Shown here one piece after another: positions 8,500-17,200 of a stretch of DNA of 64,000 nucleotides. The stretch is taken from the NCBI GenBank assembly GCA_964247725.1, contig CAXTVM010000004.1, positions 1 to 64,000 on the forward strand, read 5' to 3'. Source of the DNA: Lichenicola sp964247725. Lineage in GTDB: Bacteria > Pseudomonadota > Alphaproteobacteria > Acetobacterales > Acetobacteraceae. The stretch's first letter is position 1. Every line of letters begins with the position of its first letter. The notes under the pieces were generated by a model. The model worked only from the letters and a program-made list of their open reading frames with translations. It did no database searches and was not told the origin of the DNA. Position numbers and translations under genes: made by a program.

Positions 8500-9045
8500 C
8501 GTGCGGCAGCGGCAGCCGGGCACGCCACTCGTCCGTCTCGCCTGACCGCCGAACCCGACCCCACCCTCCGTCAACCCCCTCGCGCGAACGCCGCCGAAAT
8601 ACCCCCCCGCAACCGCCCTCCGACCCCGACTCCCGCCCCGGAACCCCCCAGCGCGAGTTCGTGACACCATCTTATGACACCACGCCGAGCCACCTCCCGC
8701 CCCCCGCCCAAGCCGCCCCGACGCGCGATTCCGATGCACCCCCGCCTTGGGACAGCGTAATCTCCGCCCCCAGCACCAAGGCAGCCCGCCCCCATGCCGA
8801 CCCCCGCCACCGGACACCCCGGCCATCGACCTGCCCGTCTCCCCGGCCGCACCCCCGAGCCGGCCGTCGCGCCCGCCCTGTCCGGTCCGGCCAGGCACCG
8901 GTCGACCCGACGGCAGCGCCCGGCAGCCGGTCATGACCGGCTAGACGTCCGGATGGACGTGCCGCGCCCTCAAGCGACACAGCTCACGGCCTGAGACCAA
9001 GCTCGCGCAGCCTGCGCGCCGAAACCCGGCGCCCCACCCGCCGGA
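8500..9045. other. C-rich intergenic stretch without a recognisable gene
   Basis: The plus strand is strikingly rich in C and poor in G over most of this stretch. Reading frames open on both strands give only P/R/S- or G/R-rich peptides with no start-site or family signal. No hairpin family copy, tRNA or IS part was recognised. Confidence 0.5.
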
Positions 9046-9615
9046 TCAGTCCCCGTTCTCCGCAAGCAGCCCCCGCAGCGCCCGCTCTGCGAGATCGATC
9101 CGCTCCCCCAGCCCCGGCTCCGGATCGTCCAGCCAGCAGATCGCGGCGTGCACGAACGCCGCCATCCCGACCCGGGCCGCCAGCACGGCCTCCAGCTCGG
9201 CGACCCCCCGCGCCCGCAGCGCGTCGGCCAGCGCATCCGCCAGCGCGGCCATCTTCGCCAGCTCCCGCTCCCGCAGCGCCGGCGTGCTGGAAATCACCGC
9301 ATGGCGCGGCTTCGAGAACGCCCGGTTGTCTTCCAGCGCCGCCCGCACCGACCGGAACGCCCGGAACAGCGTGTCGAGCGGCCCGAGCCCCTCGGGTGCG
9401 GCGGCGATCGAGGCGGCGAGCGCCGCCCGCAGCACCGCCTCGCCGTCGAACAGCACCTCCCGCTTGTCGGGAAAGTGCCGGAAGAAGGTCCGCTCCGTGA
9501 CCCCCGCCCGCGCCGCGATCCCGGCCGCCGTGGCCTGGTCGTAGCCGCGCTCCCCGAACAGCTCCAGCGCCGCCCGTTGCAGGCGCACCCGCACGTCGTC
9601 CTCAGCCCTCGCCAC
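9046..9615 (-). CDS. TetR family transcriptional repressor
   Basis: A 189-residue protein. Residues 10-56 hold the TetR helix-turn-helix: AALELFGERGYDQATAAGIAA, then AGVTERTFFRHFPDKREVLF. The C-terminal all-helical domain would bind an unknown ligand. It is divergent from the reductase gene at 9717 with about 100 bp between them, and two matching palindromes lie in that gap, so it probably represses itself and the reductase. Confidence 0.9.
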   Translation of the reverse strand: MARAEDDVRVRLQRAALELFGERGYDQATAAGIAARAGVTERTFFRHFPDKREVLFDGEAVLRAALAASIAAAPEGLGPLDTLFRAFRSVRAALEDNRAFSKPRHAVISSTPALRERELAKMAALADALADALRARGVAELEAVLAARVGMAAFVHAAICWLDDPEPGLGERIDLAERALRGLLAENGD

Positions 9616-9633
9616 CGGATCGCCATCCCCCTT

Positions 9634-9671
9634 GTCAGTGACTGACGCCCCACCTATGTCAGTCCCTGACA
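9634..9671. promoter_or_regulatory. Twin TetR-type operators
   Basis: Two inverted repeats lie between the divergent genes: GTCAGTGACTGAC (9634-9646, arms GTCAGT/ACTGAC) and TGTCAGTCCCTGACA (9657-9671, arms TGTCAG/CTGACA). They share the half-site GTCAGT and their centres are 24 bp apart. This arrangement is typical of cooperative TetR dimer binding. Being the only palindromes in the gap, they are assigned to the adjacent regulator by inference. Confidence 0.65.
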
Positions 9672-9716
9672 GGACGGTGGTAGCACATCGCCGCCCGATT
9701 GGACCAAGGAGACCGC

Positions 9717-10610
9717 ATGCGTGTGTTCCTGACGGGCGCGAACGGCTGGGTCGGATCGGCCATCACCCGCGACCTGCTCGAGGCCGGCCACGCCGTCGTC
9801 GGCCTGGTGCGCACGCCGGAGAAGGCCGAGGCGTTCGCCGCCGCCGGCGGCACCCCGCTGCTGGGCACGTTGCGCGACCTGGACGTGCTCCGGGCCGGCG
9901 CCGGCCAGGCCGACGGCGTCATCCACACCGCGTTCGGCCTCGACTTCTCCCGGATCGCCGACCTCGCCGAGGAGGACCGCGAGGCGATCGAGGCCTTCGG
10001 CGCGGTGTTCGCCGGCTCGGACCGGCCGATCGTCGTGACCGGCGGCGTCGGCCTGTTGCCGCCCGGCGAGACCTTCACCGAACGCTCGCCCCGGCCGCCC
10101 GTCATCCCCGCCTTTCCGCGCGCCTCGGAGCAGACCGCGTTCGCCCTGGCCGAGCGCGGGGTGCGGGCCTGCGTGGTCCGGCTGCCGCGCTCGACCCACG
10201 GCGTCGGCGAGCGCCACGGCTTCGTCCCCATGCTGGCCGCCATGGCCCGCAACATGGGCGTCTCCGCCTATGTCGGCGACGGGCGGAACCTCTGGCCATC
10301 CGTGCACCGTCTGGACGCCGCCCGCGTCTTCCGCCTGGCCCTGGAACGCGCCGCCGCCGACGAGGCCTACCACGCCATCGCCGAGGAGGGCGTCCCGTTC
10401 CGGCTGATCGCCGAGGCGATCGGCCGCCAGCTCGGCGTGCCGGCAAGGTCGCTCACGCCCGAAGCGGCCGAGGCGCATTTCGGCCCTCTCGCGATGTGGG
10501 TGGCCGGCAACGGCCCCGCCTCCAGCGAGCGGACCAGGGCGGCCCTCGGCTGGGCGCCGACGCAGCCGGACCTCATCGCCGACATCGACCAGCCCGCCTA
10601 TTACTCCTGA
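9717..10610 (+). CDS. NAD(P)-dependent epimerase/reductase (extended SDR-like)
   Basis: A 297-residue protein beginning with the Rossmann motif VFLTGANGWVGSAI, close to the TGxxGxxG of extended SDRs. It lacks the classical YxxxK active site in the expected form and instead resembles atypical NAD(P)-binding reductases. Later segments VGDGRNLWPSVHRLDAARVF are typical of NAD-dependent epimerase/dehydratase proteins. ATG 9717 follows AAGGAGA. Its divergence from a TetR gene with twin operators suggests induction by the TetR ligand. The substrate is unknown. Confidence 0.85.
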   Translation: MRVFLTGANGWVGSAITRDLLEAGHAVVGLVRTPEKAEAFAAAGGTPLLGTLRDLDVLRAGAGQADGVIHTAFGLDFSRIADLAEEDREAIEAFGAVFAGSDRPIVVTGGVGLLPPGETFTERSPRPPVIPAFPRASEQTAFALAERGVRACVVRLPRSTHGVGERHGFVPMLAAMARNMGVSAYVGDGRNLWPSVHRLDAARVFRLALERAAADEAYHAIAEEGVPFRLIAEAIGRQLGVPARSLTPEAAEAHFGPLAMWVAGNGPASSERTRAALGWAPTQPDLIADIDQPAYYS

Positions 10611-10653
10611 ACGAACAGGGTCCAGGGGCAGGGCAGGGCTGTCGCATTCGAGG

Positions 10654-10804
10654 AAGGCCAGGGCGCTGCCCTGGACCCGTTGGGGCCGCGGGCCCCAAAC
10701 CCCATTCGTGAGGAGACGGTCCGTATATGGACGTAGAACCTTAACGAATTGGGGCCTGGGGCCCGCGGCCCCAGTGGGGTCCAGGGGCAAAGCCCCTGGC
10801 CTTA
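10654..10804. repeat. Intergenic palindromic repeat, family 1, copy C
   Basis: A full unit. The left arm AAGGCCAGGGCGCTGCCCTGG, cut here after CCTGG, and GGGGCCGCGGGCCCC are followed by a less paired centre, then GGGGCCTGGGGCC and the right arm AGGGGCAAAGCCCCTGG with CCTTA. The end overlaps the stop codon of the MFS gene. It lies between the convergent reductase and MFS genes, where a bidirectional terminator would be expected. Confidence 0.8.
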
Positions 10805-12088
10805 CCGCCGCACTCGAGGCGCCGTCTCCGTCAGCATGCAGCTGTTGAGGAACCCGACCACCAGCCCGCCCACCGCCAGCGGCAGGATGTACTGGATGCC
10901 GAACCGTTCGGCGACGCCGCCGGCGAGGATCGGCGCGATGCCGCCGCCGAAGATCTCGCCGGTGCAGATCACCAGCCCCGACGCCGACGCCATCAGCTCC
11001 GGCGGCACCGACTCCGTGCTGATCGGCCCCACCGTCAGCACGATCAGGGCGAAGTTGAAGAAGTTGGTCAGCAGCAGCAGCACGAACAGCGGCACCGGCT
11101 CCGGGCCCTGCCGCATCAGCAGCAGCAGCGAGGCGGCAGCACCGGCGGTGCAGATCAGCATCACCGGCTTGCGGCCGATCCGGTCCGACAGCATCGGCAT
11201 CAGCACGTCGCCGGCCGCACCCCCGAAGCCGATCGCCGACAGCACGAACCCCATCTGCCGCAGCGAGAGGTGCAGGTAGTCGGTGAGGTAGCTCGGCAGC
11301 AGCGCGCTGGTCACCACCAGGCAGATCAGCCAGCAGAGCATGCCGATCATGTTGTGCCGGATGTTGCGGGTCCGCACGATGTCGCCCCAGCGCGCCGGCG
11401 CCCTCCCGCCCGGATCCGGCCGCATCGGCGCCGGCCGGGCCGGCGGCCGCAGCACGTGCGCCATCCCGGCCGCGATCAGCAGGCCGAACGGCGTCACCAG
11501 CACGAAGATCCAGCGCCAGTTCATCGCCTGCAGCAGCTGCGTGACCAGGATCGGCGCCAGCGCCAGGCCGAACAGCGGCAGCATCATCTGCTGGAGGCCG
11601 AGGTTCCTGCCGTGCCGGGAGGGCTTCGAGGCTTCCAGGGTGGCCACGATGCTGGGCCCGGCGTAGATCCCGTCGGCGACCCCCATCAGCGCCCGCACCA
11701 GCACCAGGGTCGCGAGCCCGGTCGCGAGCCCGCTCAGGCCCACCAGGGCCGAGAACGCGACGATCCCCGTCAGCACCAGCCGGCGCTGCCCGAACCGGTC
11801 GGACAGCCGGCCGGCGAACAGCGAGGCGACGCCCCAGGTGATCGCCAGCGCGCCTGTGATCTCGCCCAGGTCCTGGTAGCCGAGATGCAGGTCCCGCATG
11901 ATCGCCGGGAACATCGGCAGGATCATGAACCGGTCGAGCCCGACCAGGCCGAAGCCCAGCGCCAGCAGCGCCACCGCCTTGCACTCGTAGGCGATGTCCC
12001 AGGGGTGGGCGAGGTCGGCGGAGGCGGCGATCTCGGCCTCCGTGACCGGCGCGTCGAGCCCCGGGCGCAGCGTGTGCAACGGTTCCAT
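10802..12088 (-). CDS. MFS transporter
   Basis: A carrier of about 428 residues with twelve predicted membrane helices. The loop 2-3 motif GRLSDRFGQRRLVLTG and its second-half counterpart MLSDRIGRKPVML are the classic MFS signatures. The long soluble N-terminus precedes ALLALGFGLVGLDRF. The ATG at 12088 is preferred over 12094 because AAGAGG lies seven bases upstream. The closest named relatives by pattern are aromatic acid or hexuronate carriers, but the substrate cannot be assigned. A damaged piece of a close relative lies at 7505-7715. Confidence 0.85.
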   Translation of the reverse strand: MEPLHTLRPGLDAPVTEAEIAASADLAHPWDIAYECKAVALLALGFGLVGLDRFMILPMFPAIMRDLHLGYQDLGEITGALAITWGVASLFAGRLSDRFGQRRLVLTGIVAFSALVGLSGLATGLATLVLVRALMGVADGIYAGPSIVATLEASKPSRHGRNLGLQQMMLPLFGLALAPILVTQLLQAMNWRWIFVLVTPFGLLIAAGMAHVLRPPARPAPMRPDPGGRAPARWGDIVRTRNIRHNMIGMLCWLICLVVTSALLPSYLTDYLHLSLRQMGFVLSAIGFGGAAGDVLMPMLSDRIGRKPVMLICTAGAAASLLLLMRQGPEPVPLFVLLLLTNFFNFALIVLTVGPISTESVPPELMASASGLVICTGEIFGGGIAPILAGGVAERFGIQYILPLAVGGLVVGFLNSCMLTETAPRVRR

Positions 12089-12345
12089 TCCCATGCCTCT
12101 TGATTCGGGCTGGGACCGATCTCAGGCCGACGCGCCGGCCACTGTCAACGTCGACAGGCGCGGGCCGCGCCGGGGGCACGGCCACGCCAGGCGCCCGCAC
12201 GATCGTCGCCGCCGGACGTCTTCCGGCGACCGCACCCGGCCGCACCCCCCTCGGGCGGCCTTGGCGAGCCGGCGTTCATCATCGACAATGCCCGCCTCTG
12301 CACCGGTCACCCCGTTCCGGCCACCCGCACAGGAAAGGCGTTCCC

Positions 12346-13839
12346 ATGGGCAACCCGCTCGCGGCCCTCGGTCCCGAAGAACGCTCCGGCGACATGGGCG
12401 CGGAGCCGGATGCCGACTCCAACGACGGCTACCACAAGGGCCTCGGCAACCGTCAGATCCAGATGATCGCGATCGGCGGCGCGATCGGCACCGGGCTGTT
12501 CCTGGGCGCCGGCTCGCGGCTGCAGCAGGCCGGGCCGTCGCTGGCCGTGGTCTACCTGGTCTGCGGCGGGTTCTCGTTCCTGATCCTGCGCGCGCTGGGC
12601 GAGCTGGTCATGCACCGGCCGACCTGCGGCAGCTTCGTGTCCTACGCGCAGGAGTTCCTGGGCGAGCGCGCCTCGTTCGTCGCCGGCTGGATGTCGTTCC
12701 TGAACTGGGCGATGACCGGCATCGTCGACATCACCGCGGTCGCCCTCTACATGCACTATTGGGGGACCTTCGCCGACGTCCCGCAATGGGCGTTCGCGCT
12801 GGGAGCGCTGGTCGTCGTCACCTCGATGAACATGATCGGGGTCAAATATTTCGGCGAGATGGAGTTCTGGTTCTCGCTGATCAAGGTGGTGGCGCTGTCG
12901 CTGTTCCTGATCGCCGGCGCCGTCATCCTCGGCGTGCGGATGCCCGTCGGCGGCCACGCCACCGGCTTTCACCTGATCAGCCAGAACGGCGGGGTGTTCC
13001 CGCACGGCATCCTGCCGGCGCTGGTGCTGGTGCAGGGCGTGGTGTTCGCCTACTCCGCCATCGAGCTGATCGGCACCGCCGCCGGCGAGTGCGAGAACCC
13101 GCGCGAGATCCTGCCGCGCGCCGTGAACTCCGTGATCTGGCGCATCGCCCTGTTCTACGTCGGCTCGGTGGTGCTGCTGGTGCTGCTGCTGCCCTGGACC
13201 GCCTACCATGCCGGCACCAGCCCGTTCGTCACCTTCTTCCAGACGCTGGGCGTGCCCGGCATCGGCACGGTGATGAACATCGTGGTGCTGACCGCCGCCC
13301 TGTCGAGCCTGAACTCCGGGCTCTACGCCACCGGCCGGATCCTGCGGGCGCTGGCGTTGGGCGGCTCGGCGCCGCGCTACCTGGGCGGCATGAACCGGTA
13401 TTCGGTGCCGGCCGCCGGCATCCTGACCACGGTCGCGATCTACCTGGTCGGCGTGCTGCTCAACTACGTGGTGCCGTCCAAGGTCTTCGAGATCGTGCTC
13501 AACGTGTCGGCGCTCGGCATCGTCAGCACCTGGGGCTTCATCGTCGCCAGCCAGATCGTCTTCCGCCGCCGGGTCAACCGCGGCGAGCTCAGGGATCACG
13601 GCTTCAGGATGCCGGGTGCGCCCGTCACCTCCTGGCTGACGCTGGGCTTCCTCGCCGCCGTGGTGGTGCTGATGGGCTTCGACTACCCCGAGGGCACCTA
13701 CACGGTCGCGTCGATCCCGCTGATCGCGCTGCTGCTGGCGCTGGGCTGGTGGGCGCTCCGCCGCACCAGCCCGATCCTGATGCCGCAGACCTTCTCGTCG
13801 GTGCTGCTGACCCGGCGGGTTCTGGAGAACCGGGACTGA
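12346..13839 (+). CDS. ansP: Amino acid permease, AnsP-like (L-asparagine permease)
   Basis: A 497-residue APC-superfamily permease with about twelve membrane helices. The start HKGLGNRQIQMIAIGGAIGT and later FSFLILRALGELVMHRPT, AMTGIVDITAVALYMHYWG, SLNSGLYATGRILR and FDYPEGTYT match enterobacterial AnsP very closely as remembered, so asparagine uptake by proton symport is likely. ATG 12346 follows AGGAAAGG. It is divergent from the MFS gene, with about 250 bp between them that shows no clear regulatory repeat. Confidence 0.85.
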   Translation: MGNPLAALGPEERSGDMGAEPDADSNDGYHKGLGNRQIQMIAIGGAIGTGLFLGAGSRLQQAGPSLAVVYLVCGGFSFLILRALGELVMHRPTCGSFVSYAQEFLGERASFVAGWMSFLNWAMTGIVDITAVALYMHYWGTFADVPQWAFALGALVVVTSMNMIGVKYFGEMEFWFSLIKVVALSLFLIAGAVILGVRMPVGGHATGFHLISQNGGVFPHGILPALVLVQGVVFAYSAIELIGTAAGECENPREILPRAVNSVIWRIALFYVGSVVLLVLLLPWTAYHAGTSPFVTFFQTLGVPGIGTVMNIVVLTAALSSLNSGLYATGRILRALALGGSAPRYLGGMNRYSVPAAGILTTVAIYLVGVLLNYVVPSKVFEIVLNVSALGIVSTWGFIVASQIVFRRRVNRGELRDHGFRMPGAPVTSWLTLGFLAAVVVLMGFDYPEGTYTVASIPLIALLLALGWWALRRTSPILMPQTFSSVLLTRRVLENRD

Positions 13840-13889
13840 AAGCTAGATCGGGTTCTTCTGGGTGCGCCGCTGCTACCGGATCAGTCTAC

Positions 13890-14120
13890 CGACGCATGCA
13901 AGCAACCTTGAGGACCGTGGGTGAGCCAAAGGCATCAACCAGAAGACCGTCGCCAAGTGGAAGCGACATAGGTCGGTGGCAGAGGTGTCGACCGCCTCTA
14001 CACTTTCCAGCCCCCCATTCTGCACCTGACGCTCTCGCTGCCGGACCGCCCGCAGCACCTGTCGGCTGCCGCGGATGGAGAGCGACAGGACGGCCAAGCA
14101 CAAGTTTGAGGCATGACCAG
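13890..14120 (+). pseudogene. IS481-type transposase remnant
   Basis: Fragments of an IS481-family transposase are readable with frame changes: TLRTV, then GINQKTVAKWKRH (the N-terminal HTH), a deletion, LYTFQPPILHLT (family form LYALQPTIPHLT), then CRLPRMESDRTAKHKFEA. The integrase core is missing. It occupies most of the 378-bp gap between ansP and the giant helicase gene and marks the left side of that insertion. Confidence 0.7.
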
Positions 14121-14217
14121 CCTTGATCGGCAGTGCGCCTCAACCAGTCCTGCCACGTTGCCACGCATCGAAATGACTGCAATCGTCATAAAAGAGGTAT
14201 TCGTGAGCAGAATCTAA

Positions 14218-17200
14218 ATGTCTGAAGCAGCTAACCCAGACCAGCACGCGATTCCTGACGATCCGGTTGCACTACCTGGGAAGATCGAGGCGCGGTTCCA
14301 GCCGGTCGTGAACGCGGTGCTCTGGCAGAACAGCGTGCCGATGCTGACCGAGCTCTCGTTCACCCAGGTAAGCGATACCGCATTCCGTCGGGTCACGATC
14401 GACCTTGAAAGCCAGCCGCCGTTGTTCCGGCCGCGGAGCTGGCGGCTGCAGCAGGCGGAGGTCGGGCAGGTTCGTCTCTTCACCGACCTGGACGTTCAAC
14501 TGGACGGGATCGCCTTGCAGGCGTTCACCGAGGCATCCCTGTGCATCGTCACCCTCACCGCTCGGGCTGGTGACGACGTCGTCGCCACGTTCCAACAGGA
14601 AGTGAGGGTGCTTGCCCCGAACGAATGGGGTGGGGCACGGATGATCCCGGACATCCTGGCCGCCTTCGTCCAGCCCAACGAGCCGGCGATCGCTCCCATC
14701 CTCCGGCAGGCTTCCGATCTCCTCCGCATCGCCGGTCTCGACGATCGCCTGGAGGGCTACCAGGGCAGCAAGCGGCGGGTCTGGGAGCAGGCGCAGGCGA
14801 TATGGTCCGCCATCTGCGGACTCGACATCCGCTACATCAACCCGCCCGCATCCTTCGTCAGCGATGGCCAACGCATCCGATCGGCGCAGCAGATCGTCGG
14901 CGAGCGTCTGGCGACCTGCCTCGACACTACGCTGCTGTTCGCCTCATGCCTCGAGCAAATCGGCCTCCGCCCCCTGATCGTCCTGCAGAAGGATCATGCC
15001 TTCGCCGGCCTGTGGCTGTCGAAGGGAGATTTCGGGGTCTCGACCGTCGACGATGCGCCGGGGATCCGGACCCGGCTCAAGTTGGACGACCTCAAGGTCT
15101 TCGAGACGACGCTCGTCACCCAGAGGCGAAAGCCCACCTTCCAGATCGCCTGCGATCGGGGCGAGGAACACCTGAAGCAGGAGTCGGACGGGCAGTTCGA
15201 GGCGGTGATCGACGTGCATCGGGCGCGGCAGCGGCGGATCCTGCCGCTGCCCAGTCGATCGGCAGGCGACGGCTTCAATGAGACGATGGAAGCCGAGCAG
15301 GACGCGGCGCGCCCACCGCTCCAACCGGCTCCGATCCTACGTGAGGAGCCAGTCGCGGAGGAGGAGCCGACCGCGCTGACGCCGGCCAGCCGGCTGCAGC
15401 GCTGGCGTAACCGGCTACTGGACCTTTCCGGACGTAACCGCCTGCTCAACCTGCCCAAGTCGGACAAGCAGCTCGTTGTCATTGACTGCCCGGACCCGGC
15501 CGAGCTGGAGAACATGCTCGCCGCCATGCGTGGTGGCGGCCGTGGAACGCCACTGCGCTTCCGAGCCTGGCCCGACGTCATGAGCGGAGCGGACCCGCGC
15601 AGCGCCACGCTGCACCGCAGTCGGCTGAACGAGGATGCGGGTCTGACCTATGCCCGGCAGGCGCTGGCCAAGCGCGAGCTCATGATCGGCCGTGGTGACG
15701 ATGCCATCCAGAGCGCCCTCACCGAGATTTACCGCAAGAGTCGCGCCGACGAGCAGGAGGGTGGCTCGAATACGCTGTTCCTGACCATCGGCAGCCTGTG
15801 GTGGAGGCCCGAGAACCGCGACAAGCCGTACCAGGCGCCCCTGATCCTGGTGCCGGTCGTGCTGGAGCGGCCGAGTGCCCGCTCCGGCTTCCTGCTCAGG
15901 CCGCACAGCGACGAGAGCCGCCTGAACGCCACCCTGCTCGAGATGCTGAAGCAGGAGTTCGATATCCGCTTCCCGGCCTTCGAAGGCGACCATCTCCCGG
16001 AGGACGAGTCCGGCCTCGACGTGCCGAAGATCATCGACATCTTCCGGGCTAAGCTACGCGATATCCCGGGTTGGGAGGTGCAGGACAGCGTCGCCCTCAC
16101 CAACCTGTCCTTCACCAAGTTCCTGATGTGGAAGGACCTCGAGGAGCGCGCGCCGTTCCTGTACGAGAACGCCGTGGCGCGTCGGCTGATGGACGGCCCG
16201 GTCGACCAGCCGGCGACCGTTTCGGCCTGGCACTTCGGGGCTGGCGCGCGTCACCTGGACGATGCGCTCGCGGCTGCGGATCTCGTCTGCCCGATGGAAG
16301 CGGACTCCTCGCAGCTGCAGGCCGTCGCGCGAGCGGCGGGCGGCGAGAGCTTTGTGCTGATCGGACCGCCGGGAACCGGAAAGAGCCAGACCATCACCAA
16401 CATCATCGCCAATACCCTGGCTCAGGGACGGACGGTGCTGTTCGTGGCCGAGAAGCGGACGGCGCTGGAGGTGGTGCAACGGCGCCTGCGCCAGGTCGGG
16501 CTGGCAGATTTCTGCCTGGACCTGTTCTCCAGCAAGGCCAGCAAGATGGAGGTGCTGGAACAGCTCGACCGCGCCCAGCAGGCTCATGAAGCCTCCAGCC
16601 AGGAAAGCTGGATGGCGGCCAGGCGCGACATCGCCGCGCTGCGCGACGAGCTGAACGACTACGTCCGCGAGCTGCACCGCAAGGCCCGGAATGGGTGGAC
16701 GCCGTTCCGAGCCATCGGGCTGGTGCTGCGAGCTGAAGGGGCCGCGATCCCGGAGGTGCCGCTGCAGTGGCCGAACCTCGACCACCACGATGCGGCCGCG
16801 TGGCAACGTCTGGTCGAGGCGACGGAGGAACTGGCAGCGACCGTGGACCGCATCGGCGACGTCGCCCGCGTGCCCGCTTTGGTCGGAATTGAGCAGCCGA
16901 GCTGGTCGCCGGTCTGGCAGACCCGGTTGTTGACTGCATCTGCCGCCGCTGCGGCACGCCTGGAAGCGCTGGCACGTGAGAGTGTCGCACTCACCGATGC
17001 GCTTGGGATCGGCGACCGGGCGACGGACAGCGCCTCGCTCCTGCACCTGGCAACGCTCGCCGCTCTGCTGCTGAAGTCGGAAGCGGCCGAGGCCGGATGG
17101 GCGGTTTCCGACCAAGCGAAGCAGACCCGGACGGCACTCGGAGCCGAGGAGGCGCGGATCGTTCGGCATCATGCGCTCTGGTCGGAGCTCGCCGGCAGAT

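Noticed and set aside
8281..8936. Overlapping 217-codon frames on both strands in the C-rich gap
   Set aside because: Products are P/R/S-rich or G/R-rich, consistent with strong strand bias in C and G rather than coding.
9654..12245. 863-codon minus-strand frame across the reductase and MFS genes
   Set aside because: It is out of frame with the MFS protein, spans an intergenic palindrome and encodes Arg/Gly/Ala-rich low-complexity sequence.
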